8,905 nucleotides of DNA from positions 1-8,905 of the forward strand of contig CAJJMF010000105.1 of the NCBI GenBank assembly GCA_905192805.1, in the 5' to 3' direction. This document shows, piece by piece, positions 1 to 6,377 of this stretch. Positions within the stretch are counted from its first letter, which is position 1; every line of letters starts with the position of its first letter. The translations under genes were made by a program, and so were the position numbers. The stretch comes from an uncultured Sutterella sp. GTDB lineage: Bacteria; Pseudomonadota; Gammaproteobacteria; Burkholderiales; Burkholderiaceae_F. The notes under the pieces were generated by a model. The model worked only from the letters and a program-made list of their open reading frames with translations. It was not told where the DNA came from and made no database searches.

Positions 1-15
1 GGCTCACTATTGAAG

Positions 16-50
16 AACCCCGTTGTTGAGTATTCAGCAGCGGGGTTTTT
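16..50 (+). terminator. Rho-independent terminator of an upstream gene outside the window
   Basis: A 14-bp stem pairs 16-29 with 34-47, with two G-U wobbles and a four-base GTAT loop. A run of five T follows at 46-50. The run of T lies on the + side, so it ends a + strand transcript that enters from the left; that gene is not in the window. A TTG in this hairpin is the first possible start of the open frame that holds rarA, which is one reason not to begin rarA here. Confidence 0.88.
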
Positions 51-127
51 GCTATGGGCTTTCTCGAGTCCTCGGCATAAAATGTGCTAAGGTACGTTTT
101 TCCCTCCTTTTTGCAAACGAGTGTCCT

Positions 128-1549
128 ATGTCCGATTCGCTTTTTGGTGATGATCCTCTGGTGATGCCGACTCCTACAAACAAAGCCACGTCTGCGCCCG
201 CCTCGACGGAGCGGGTGCGTGCGGTTCCTTTGTCGCAACCCTTGGCTGAACGCATGCGCCCACAAAGTTTGGACGAAGTGATTGGGCAGACGCATCTCTT
301 GGGACCAGGGGCACCGTTGCGTGTCGCGTTTGAAAACCAGCGCCCGCACTCCATGATTTTGTGGGGACCGCCGGGGGTAGGTAAGACGACACTGGCTCGA
401 CTCATGGCCAGTGCATTTGATATGCCCTTTGTGGCGATCTCTGCTGTGTTAAGTGGTGTGAAGGATATCCGTGAAGCGGTCGAACAGGCACAGCACACGC
501 GGGAGATGACCGGAAAATCCACCCTCCTTTTTGTCGACGAAGTCCATCGTTTCAATAAGAGCCAGCAAGATGCGTTTTTACCGCATGTGGAATCGGGACT
601 CTTTATTTTTGTCGGAGCCACGACGGAAAACCCCAGTTTTGAATGCGTGAGTGCACTGTTAAGTCGTGCCACGGTATATCAGTTGCAAAGTTTGAATGAA
701 GCAGAATCGTTGCAACTTTTGGATCGTACGCTCACGAAGATTTTCCCGGGATTGCACTTTACGGACGAAGCCAAGGGGATTGTGGTGCAGTTAGCCGATG
801 GCGATGCTCGACGACTGTTAAATGCCCTCGATGTGACCTGTACGATGGCAACTGAGCGCCATATGAGTGAAGTCGATGCGGCCTTCTTACGGAAAACCAC
901 CCCGGCCACCCTTCGTCGCTTTGACAAAGGGGGCGACAATTTTTACGACCAGATTAGTGCGATGCACAAATCGGTCCGTGGGTCCGATCCCAATGCAGCG
1001 CTCTATTGGATGGTTCGTATGCTCGATGGAGGAGCCGATCCTCTCTATATTGCCCGCCGTATCCAGCGCATGGCGATTGAAGACATTGGACTGGCGGATC
1101 CACGTGCAACGCAAATTGCCGTCGAAGCCGCCACCGTTTATGAGCGTTTAGGTTCGCCCGAAGGAGAGTTGGCGCTCGCGAATGCGGTTGTGTATCTGGC
1201 CTGTGCTCCCAAGAGTAACGCCGTCTATAACGCCTATAACGAATTACGCGCTTTTGTGAAGAAAGACCGCACCCGTGCCGTCCCCTTGCACTTGCGTAAT
1301 GCCCCCACGAAGCTTATGAAGGAGCTGGGGTACCATGAAGGGTACCGGTATGCGCACGATGAACCCGAAGCGTTTGCAGCCGGGGAAGTGTATCTGCCCG
1401 AGGGTCTCGAAGGAACAACGTGGTATCACCCAACCGATCGTGGGTTAGAAATCAAAATTCGAGAAAAGTTGGCGCACTTAGCGGACTTAAATGCTGCGGC
1501 CGTTCGTGCCGGTAAAGGTCGCAAACCTGCCCCAACGAATGACCGTTAA
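128..1549 (+). CDS. rarA: Replication-associated recombination protein RarA (MgsA/YcaJ, AAA+ ATPase)
   Basis: RarA is a tetrameric AAA+ ATPase related to clamp-loader subunits and to eukaryotic Mgs1/WRNIP1. In the family it binds SSB and acts at stalled or damaged replication forks in the cytoplasm. The 473-residue product has Walker A GPPGVGKT at 80-87, Walker B ending DEVH at 137-140, the sensor-1 motif GATTENP at 163-169, an arginine-finger candidate LLSR ending at R180, and sensor 2 GDARRLLN at 225-232. The C-terminal half carries the MgsA tetramerisation signature around HLRNAPTKLMKELG (388-401) and RYAHDEPEAFAAGE (407-420). I chose ATG 128 because the next 40 residues lead straight into the conserved core (PLAERMRPQSLDEVIGQ). 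The frame stays open to 23, but that would put the first codons in the terminator hairpin. The ribosome binding site before 128 is weak and I see no convincing promoter in 51-127. Confidence 0.95.
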   Translation: MSDSLFGDDPLVMPTPTNKATSAPASTERVRAVPLSQPLAERMRPQSLDEVIGQTHLLGPGAPLRVAFENQRPHSMILWGPPGVGKTTLARLMASAFDMPFVAISAVLSGVKDIREAVEQAQHTREMTGKSTLLFVDEVHRFNKSQQDAFLPHVESGLFIFVGATTENPSFECVSALLSRATVYQLQSLNEAESLQLLDRTLTKIFPGLHFTDEAKGIVVQLADGDARRLLNALDVTCTMATERHMSEVDAAFLRKTTPATLRRFDKGGDNFYDQISAMHKSVRGSDPNAALYWMVRMLDGGADPLYIARRIQRMAIEDIGLADPRATQIAVEAATVYERLGSPEGELALANAVVYLACAPKSNAVYNAYNELRAFVKKDRTRAVPLHLRNAPTKLMKELGYHEGYRYAHDEPEAFAAGEVYLPEGLEGTTWYHPTDRGLEIKIREKLAHLADLNAAAVRAGKGRKPAPTNDR

Positions 1550-1581
1550 CGCTCTGCGGCGGGAAATGAGCCCCCAGTGAC

Positions 1582-1610
1582 TTTAATCCCAATAGTCTCA
1601 GCGTTATAAT
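1582..1610 (+). promoter_or_regulatory. Candidate sigma-70 promoter for serS
   Basis: A perfect TATAAT box lies at 1605-1610. Seventeen bases upstream is TTTAAT (1582-1587), only a three-of-six match to the -35 consensus. Transcription would start near 1617 and give serS a leader of about 165 nt. A 7-bp inverted repeat, TAACGCT at 1547-1553 (starting on the rarA stop codon) and AGCGTTA at 1600-1606, overlaps the start of the -10 box. No T-run terminator separates rarA from serS, so readthrough is also possible. Confidence 0.4.
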
Positions 1611-1616
1611 TCCAAT

Positions 1617-1780
1617 ATTTTCGTGGGGAATGCTCTTCCCTACACGCTCCCAAGCCGTGGTGTGCTGGATTGGCCGGGTTGCCCGTTGGGACACAACAAT
1701 ATAACCATTTTTATGTTTCTCTTTTGGCTTGGTTGGCGGTATTGTGACCCCAAACCCAGTCCACTATAAAGGATTACCTC
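1617..1780 (+). promoter_or_regulatory. serS 5' leader with folding potential
   Basis: The gap before serS holds an 8-bp hairpin (1623-1630 with 1636-1643, loop TGCTC) with no T run, so it is not a terminator. Downstream, TCCCAA at 1648-1653 can pair with TTGGGA at 1686-1691, enclosing two small stems: GCC 1654-1656 with GGC 1672-1674, and CGGG 1676-1679-type bases with CCCG just downstream. Together they would form a small three-way junction. The rest is T-rich and unstructured until the ribosome binding site AAAGGA at about 1768-1773. I recognise no known riboswitch or T-box here. That the leader is regulatory is inference. Confidence 0.25.
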
Positions 1781-3094
<1,314 letters not shown>

Positions 3095-3104
3095 CCCTAA
3101 AAAA

Positions 3105-3166
3105 AAGAGGCAAAACTGCGAGCAAAAATTTGACAAATCGTCTGAGCTTAGGTAACATTGCCTCTT
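3105..3166. repeat. Perfect 9-bp inverted repeat around the tRNA-Ser promoter
   Basis: AAGAGGCAA at 3105-3113 is exactly complementary to TTGCCTCTT at 3158-3166, with 44 nt between. The right arm covers the last base of the -10 box and the presumed start of transcription of tRNA-Ser. The left arm is preceded by eight A at 3099-3106, so read on the minus strand the stem is followed by a T run; that could end antisense transcripts, although the loop is long for an intrinsic terminator. On the + strand no T run follows, so it is not an ordinary serS terminator. Confidence 0.5.
3130..3158 (+). promoter_or_regulatory. Sigma-70 promoter of tRNA-Ser(CGA)
   Basis: TTGACA at 3130-3135 is a perfect -35 box. 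After 17 bases comes TAACAT at 3153-3158, four of six against TATAAT. Transcription would begin around 3165, a few bases before the mature tRNA end at 3172. The -35 box sits in an 11-bp odd palindrome, ATTTGACAAAT (3128-3138). Confidence 0.75.
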
Positions 3167-3171
3167 CGTGT

Positions 3172-3262
3172 GGAAGGATGGCAGAGAGGTCGAATGCGCC
3201 GGACTCGAAATCCGGTATACGGTTATACCGTATCGTGGGTTCAAATCCCACTCCTTCCGCCA
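3172..3262 (+). tRNA. tRNA-Ser, anticodon CGA
   Basis: A complete class II tRNA of 91 nt with encoded CCA. The acceptor stem GGAAGGA (3172-3178) pairs with TCCTTCC (3252-3258), followed by discriminator G at 3259, as expected for tRNA-Ser, and CCA at 3260-3262. The anticodon stem is CCGGA/TCCGG around the loop CTCGAAA, giving anticodon CGA at 3206-3208, which reads UCG. The long variable arm that marks serine tRNAs is an ATACGG/CCGTAT stem with loop TTATA. The T arm is GTGGG/CCCAC around TTCAAAT. It has its own promoter and terminator and lies 77 nt after serS, whose enzyme charges it. Confidence 0.97.
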
Positions 3263-3277
3263 GAAAGATTTAACAAG

Positions 3278-3309
3278 AATTGGCACGGCTTGGTCCGTGC
3301 CAATTTTTT
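3278..3309 (+). terminator. Rho-independent terminator of tRNA-Ser
   Basis: An 11-bp perfect stem, AATTGGCACGG (3278-3288) with CCGTGCCAATT (3295-3305), has a six-base loop CTTGGT and a run of six T at 3304-3309. It begins 16 nt after the CCA end. Confidence 0.92.
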
Positions 3310-3321
3310 ATTCACTGACGG

Positions 3322-3381
3322 GTCACGACTCTAAGAGCATATCGCTCCTCCTTGCTGGGGGAGTCGTCTGATATGCGTGAC
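3322..3381. repeat. 60-bp imperfect palindrome between tRNA-Ser and scpB
   Basis: Three nested stems fold one hairpin: GTCAC 3322-3326 with GTGAC 3377-3381, GCATATC 3337-3343 with GATATGC 3370-3376, and CTCCTCC 3345-3351 with GGGGGAG 3357-3363 (one G-U) around loop TTGCT. A competing 7-bp stem, ACGACTC 3325-3331 with GAGTCGT 3361-3367, excludes the first and third. No T run follows, so it is not a terminator. The right end overlaps the -35 box proposed for scpB. It could be an operator, a REP-like element or chance; I cannot tell which. Confidence 0.5.
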
Positions 3382-3406
3382 AGTGGCGCACGCCATCTCT
3401 TAAAAT
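3377..3406 (+). promoter_or_regulatory. Candidate sigma-70 promoter for scpB-rluB
   Basis: GTGACA at 3377-3382 (five of six) is followed after 18 bases by TAAAAT at 3401-3406 (five of six). Transcription would start near 3413, about 32 nt before the scpB start codon. Its -35 box is the right end of the palindrome at 3322-3381, so that structure would be upstream DNA rather than part of this transcript. Confidence 0.5.
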
Positions 3407-3444
3407 AAAGTCAGTATTTCCTGTAGATTTTTCGTGAGTGAGTT

Positions 3445-4077
3445 ATGCCGGAACTAACGCCACAAATGGTTTTAGAGGCAGCACTGTTAAGCGCACAACG
3501 ACCGCTTTCGGTGCGAGACTTACGACGTTTATTTGACGATCGCTACAGTGCGTTTACGATTAAAGGGTATCTCAGAGAATTGCAGGCCTTTTGGGCTGAG
3601 CGGGGGGTCCATTTAGTTGAATTGGGCACAGGGTGGCGTTTTCAAACGTCGCAAGAGGCAACGCTCTATTTAGCTCGCCTACAGGAGGATAAACCCCAAC
3701 GCTATTCGCGTGCAGCGATGGAAGTGCTAGCCATTATTGCCTATCGCCAACCCGTAACGCGTGGGGATATTGAAGAGATTCGTGGTGTCGCAGTGAATGC
3801 GACCGTGTTAAAACAATTTGAAGAAAGAGGCTGGGTGGAAACGGTTGGATTTCGTGAAACCCCCGGGCGTCCTGCGCTACTGGGCACCACACGACAGTTT
3901 CTTAATGATTTGGGGTTAAAGAGTCTGGAGGATTTACCTGGACTCACCGATATTCCCAAGCCGGATTTCCTGTTAGGCGGCCTCAGTGAGCACGATGAAA
4001 CTGAGGACACCCCTAACTTACTGCTCCTTGAAGAGAGGAATGATAATGAAGACAACGAATGGAAACGCACGTCGTAG
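3445..4077 (+). CDS. scpB: Segregation and condensation protein B (ScpB)
   Basis: ScpB dimerises and joins the kleisin ScpA and the SMC ATPase to form the bacterial condensin that compacts and separates sister chromosomes. The 210-residue product shows the family core of two winged-helix domains: residues about 5-80 (VLEAALLSAQRPLSVRDLRRLF, then WRFQTSQEA) and about 85-160, which holds the hallmark IAYRQPVTRGDIEEIRGV (97-114) and GRPALLGTTRQFLNDLGL (141-158). After residue 180 the tail is acidic and low-complexity, as is common in the family. ATG 3445 has only a weak purine-rich stretch (GTGAG) upstream; no better in-frame start is visible. scpA is not in the window. The 3' end overlaps rluB by 32 nt in another frame, so the two are probably translated together. 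Confidence 0.93.
   Translation: MPELTPQMVLEAALLSAQRPLSVRDLRRLFDDRYSAFTIKGYLRELQAFWAERGVHLVELGTGWRFQTSQEATLYLARLQEDKPQRYSRAAMEVLAIIAYRQPVTRGDIEEIRGVAVNATVLKQFEERGWVETVGFRETPGRPALLGTTRQFLNDLGLKSLEDLPGLTDIPKPDFLLGGLSEHDETEDTPNLLLLEERNDNEDNEWKRTS
4034..4039 (+). promoter_or_regulatory. Ribosome binding site that sets the rluB start
   Basis: AGAGGA lies inside the scpB coding sequence, six bases before ATG 4046. Because ribosomes finishing scpB cross it and stop at 4077, translational coupling is likely. Confidence 0.6.
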
Positions 4078-5335
4078 AACGGAGCGCTTCAGCACGGAAA
4101 AGAAACGTACACCCTTTCGTGCCCCTCAGAAACGCCCCCAGGATCGCCGTGAACGTCTGGCATCCCCCCGTGAGGCCTTTGTGACAATGGCCAACGATGA
4201 GCTGGAAGGGGGCTATGCAGGCTTAGCTGACCGTCCGTTAGCGTTAGAGATTGTGAATCGTGCCCGTGAAGCACAACACGGCGATTTGCCGACCGAAAAA
4301 TTACAGAAGATCTTGGCCGATGCGGGCTTAGGATCGCGTCGTTCGATGGAAGCCTTGATTAGCTCCGGGGTGGTGACGGTGAACGGTCGTACCGCGAGCT
4401 TAGGGGATCGCGTGAGCGCTGTGGATATGATTCGTGTGGAAGGCCGTTTAGTACACCGTCGCTCCGAAACCGAAAAAACGCCTCGTGTTTTGATCTACCA
4501 TAAGCCCGCGGGGGAAATCGTCTCGCGTGATGACCCGGATGGACGTCCGAGCGTGTTTGCACACTTGCCTCGCCTTAATGGGGCACGTTGGATCGCTGTG
4601 GGTCGTTTGGACTTTAATACCGAAGGCTTGTTGCTCTTTACCACGTCGGGCGCATTGGCCAACCGTCTGATGCACCCGCGCTACGAAATGGAGCGTGAAT
4701 ACGCCGTGCGTATTTTGGGTGAATTGGAACCCGAACAGTTATTGCAGTTGCAGCAAGGCATTGAGCTCGAGGACGGTCCCGCCAATTTCGATAAGATTCA
4801 GGACGAAGGTGGCGTTGGGTTAAACCACTGGTACCGTGTGCAAATCAAAGAAGGACGCAATCGTGAAGTGCGTCGTTTGTTTGAAGCCCTCGATAAAACG
4901 GTGAGTCGCTTGATCCGTATTCGTTTCGATGCGGTGTCTTTGCCGAAGAATTTGCCTCGTGGTGCTCGCTTAGAATTAACCCCTGAAGAAGTTCGTGCTT
5001 GGATCATTGACTTAAAAGCGCAAGAAAAAGCCATTGAAGCCACGGCACCCCAAAAAGCCCAAGAAGCGAAATCACAGAAACAAGCGGCTCGTGAACGTGC
5101 TCAACGTGAAGGGTTACAGACGGGTTATATGGCCCGTGTGGCGGCCCGTCAAGCCAAAGAGGCAGCACAGGAAGCGACCGAAACGCCTCGTCGCTCGCGT
5201 CGTTTTAAGGGCGAGAGCGATCGTACGGGGGTCCCGATGTGGGAGGCACGCGATATGAGTGATCGTCCTACCCAGCGTAAGCGTCCGGGTCGTCGTCCCA
5301 CGGACGAGAAGGCTCCTCGCCGTTCGCGTCAATAG
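4046..5335 (+). CDS. rluB: 23S rRNA pseudouridine synthase RluB (RsuA/RluB/E/F family)
   Basis: RluB makes the pseudouridine in helix 89-93 territory of 23S rRNA (U2605 in E. coli numbering). The product has an S4 RNA-binding domain (about 83-130, EKLQKILADAGLGSRR onward) and the RsuA-type catalytic domain (about 147-325). The catalytic motif GRLDFNTEGLLL gives D189 as the catalytic aspartate. Other family motifs are YHKPAGEIVSRDD (151-163) and KEGRNREVRRLFEA (268-281). At 429 residues it is well over the approximately 290 of E. coli, because of a basic 80-residue N-terminal tail and a basic 100-residue C-terminal tail rich in R, K, A and Q; such tails are common in betaproteobacterial RluB. 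I chose ATG 4046 because GAGAGGA lies six bases upstream; the frame is open to GTG 3986, and ATG 4040 sits too close to that site. RluE or RluF is less likely, given length and the scpB neighbour. Confidence 0.9.
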   Translation: MKTTNGNARRRTERFSTEKKRTPFRAPQKRPQDRRERLASPREAFVTMANDELEGGYAGLADRPLALEIVNRAREAQHGDLPTEKLQKILADAGLGSRRSMEALISSGVVTVNGRTASLGDRVSAVDMIRVEGRLVHRRSETEKTPRVLIYHKPAGEIVSRDDPDGRPSVFAHLPRLNGARWIAVGRLDFNTEGLLLFTTSGALANRLMHPRYEMEREYAVRILGELEPEQLLQLQQGIELEDGPANFDKIQDEGGVGLNHWYRVQIKEGRNREVRRLFEALDKTVSRLIRIRFDAVSLPKNLPRGARLELTPEEVRAWIIDLKAQEKAIEATAPQKAQEAKSQKQAARERAQREGLQTGYMARVAARQAKEAAQEATETPRRSRRFKGESDRTGVPMWEARDMSDRPTQRKRPGRRPTDEKAPRRSRQ

Positions 5336-5351
5336 GGGGCTCGCATGGGAA

Positions 5352-5384
5352 AGGAAAAGTGTACGCGAACGTAACACTTTTCCT
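5352..5384 (+). other. Hairpin in the rluB 3' untranslated region
   Basis: An 11-bp perfect arm pair, AGGAAAAGTGT (5352-5362) with ACACTTTTCCT (5374-5384), is extended by ACG/CGT around a CGAA tetraloop with one bulged A. It starts 16 nt after the rluB stop. The bases that follow are AAAAAC, so there is no T run on either strand and it is probably not an intrinsic terminator. It may protect the 3' end of the mRNA. Confidence 0.55.
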
Positions 5385-5406
5385 AAAAACGATTTCGCTA
5401 TGTGAG

Positions 5407-5442
5407 AAAAAGCGCACTGAGGCTTGCACTCGTGCGCTTTTT
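5407..5442 (+). terminator. Rho-independent terminator of scpB-rluB (possibly bidirectional)
   Basis: An 11-bp perfect stem, AAAAAGCGCAC (5407-5417) with GTGCGCTTTTT (5432-5442), has a 14-base loop. The T run is the 3' arm, so the stem has T on both strands and could stop transcripts from either side. Confidence 0.8.
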
Positions 5443-5452
5443 ACCCTAAAAT
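5424..5452 (+). promoter_or_regulatory. Candidate promoter for a transcript upstream of rimP
   Basis: TAAAAT at 5447-5452 (five of six) lies 17 bases after TTGCAC at 5424-5429 (three of six). Transcription would begin near 5459. The -35 box is in the loop of the rluB terminator. A second weak -35 candidate, TTGTCA at 5464-5469, has no good -10 partner. Confidence 0.3.
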
Positions 5453-5458
5453 CACCGC

Positions 5459-5710
5459 ATTCCTTGTCATCGAGGCTTTCTGATTCGTCAATGAAGCACT
5501 TCGTCGATGTGTGGCAAACCTTCGGCCGGGGTATGGCAAGCGAATGAAGTTCAGGCAATAGTGAGTGCTCTGTGTCTAAAGACTGTGCATTCAGTATTGT
5601 TACCCTGTTGGGTGGTGTGAGGTTCGTCCAAAGCACGCTGTGCCTTGGCAAACTCACCGTGACACTCAACGCGAGAGGGTTTGTGAATGGGCGTTTGCCC
5701 ATTTTTTTTT
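5459..5710 (+). ncRNA. Candidate small RNA or attenuated leader upstream of rimP
   Basis: This stretch has no credible gene but is bounded on the right by its own terminator at 5686-5710, although rluB already terminates at 5442. It folds into successive hairpins: CATCGA 5468-5473 with TCGATG 5504-5509; a compound hairpin 5556-5599 (CAATA/TATTG, then GAGTGC 5563-5568 with GCATTC 5587-5592, then GTC/GAC around TAAA); and a rod at about 5616-5656 (GTGAG/CTCAC, CCAA/TTGG, GCAC/GTGC around GCT). It resembles none of 6S, 4.5S, tmRNA or RNase P RNA as I know them. It is either a roughly 250-nt RNA or the leader of rimP-nusA-infB with a premature terminator. Confidence 0.4.
5686..5710 (+). terminator. 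Intrinsic terminator 100 nt upstream of rimP (sRNA end or attenuator)
   Basis: A 7-bp stem, AATGGGC (5686-5692) with GCCCATT (5697-5703), closes a GTTT tetraloop and runs into nine T (5702-5710). It is one of the strongest terminators in the window. It lies between rimP and any promoter further upstream, so it is either the end of a separate RNA or an attenuator of rimP. Two upstream copies of GGCAAAC (5513-5519 and 5647-5653) are perfectly complementary to GTTTGCC at 5693-5699 and could hold the stem open. Confidence 0.85.
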
Positions 5711-5711
5711 G

Positions 5712-5764
5712 ATTTCATTTCCCCGCTCCGTCCCGTACGGTACCCTCGTGAGGGGGGATGAAAT
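5712..5764 (+). promoter_or_regulatory. rimP leader hairpin
   Basis: ATTTCAT (5712-5718) pairs with ATGAAAT (5758-5764); two T-G wobbles and CCCC 5721-5724 with GGGG 5752-5755 extend it to 13 bp. Inside, CCGT 5728-5731 pairs with ACGG 5737-5740. A competing local hairpin, CCCT 5743-5746 with AGGG 5751-5754 around CGTG, uses the same G run, so two folds exclude each other. I see no good promoter between this hairpin and rimP. Confidence 0.45.
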
Positions 5765-5809
5765 TGCTCATCAATCCTTTGTCTGATTAACTATAAGGAA
5801 CCCTACCTA

Positions 5810-6370
5810 ATGTCCTACTCTGGCGCGTTAAACGAGCTCATCGAGCCGACCGTAACGGGGCTTGGCTACGAACTGGTTGATTGTGAACGCTTAGCCAAAG
5901 GCTTAGTGCGTGTCACGATTGACACCACGGCTGAAGGCGGTATTTCGCTTGAAGACTGTGAACGAGTGAGTGATCAGCTCTCGCACCTTTTCACGGTTGA
6001 AGAGGTGGCGTATGAACGCTTGGAAGTTTCCTCTCCGGGGGTAGAACGCCCACTCAAACGTGCTCAGGATTGGAAGCGTTTTGTCGGGGAATTGGCGCAT
6101 GTGGAACTCTTTGCTCCGATGCATGCCGAGGGGTTTCCTGAAGCAGGCCGTCGTAAGTTAGACGGTCGCATTATCGATATTGATGGCGAATTGGGAGAAG
6201 AAATGATCACGTTCGACTATTTCGAAGTGAACATTGCTCGTACCCCAGCGGTGGCTGCCTTGAGAACACGTCGTAAAAAGACGGCGGAAGTGGCTCCCGT
6301 ACGTGTGCGTTTCGCACTCTCGGCCGTTGATCATGCCAATCTCATTGCTGAATTGAACTTTAAGGGGTAA
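5810..6370 (+). CDS. rimP: Ribosome maturation factor RimP
   Basis: RimP binds the 30S precursor and helps the head of the small subunit, including the region around ribosomal proteins S12 and S19, to mature. The 186-residue product has the N-terminal alpha/beta domain with GYELVDCE (19-26), RVTID (34-38), ISLEDCERVSDQLSHLF (45-61) and YERLEVSSPGVERPL (68-82). The smaller C-terminal SH3-like domain follows, with ALSAVDHANLIAELNF at the end. It is somewhat longer than the 150-residue E. coli protein because of an insertion in the C-terminal domain (about residues 103-165), common in Burkholderiales. ATG 5810 has TATAAGGAA about ten bases upstream. nusA starts 7 nt after the stop codon, the usual operon arrangement. 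Confidence 0.95.
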   Translation: MSYSGALNELIEPTVTGLGYELVDCERLAKGLVRVTIDTTAEGGISLEDCERVSDQLSHLFTVEEVAYERLEVSSPGVERPLKRAQDWKRFVGELAHVELFAPMHAEGFPEAGRRKLDGRIIDIDGELGEEMITFDYFEVNIARTPAVAALRTRRKKTAEVAPVRVRFALSAVDHANLIAELNFKG

Positions 6371-6377
6371 ACCCATC

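Noticed and set aside
23..127. Upstream extension of rarA to TTG 23
   Set aside because: The added 35 residues are encoded by the terminator hairpin and its flank, and do not resemble the RarA N-terminus; ATG 128 fits the family.
3172..3444. Prophage or island attachment at tRNA-Ser
   Set aside because: No integrase gene, no duplicated tRNA 3' end and no foreign genes are seen downstream; scpB follows directly.
5268..5702. 144-residue minus-strand frame covering the rluB-rimP gap and the rluB 3' end
   Set aside because: It runs through both terminator hairpins, starts in the second terminator stem, has no family resemblance that I can see, and no binding site or promoter on that strand.
5459..5710. 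6S, 4.5S, tmRNA or RNase P RNA in the region upstream of rimP
   Set aside because: None of the conserved core sequences of these RNAs is present on either strand.
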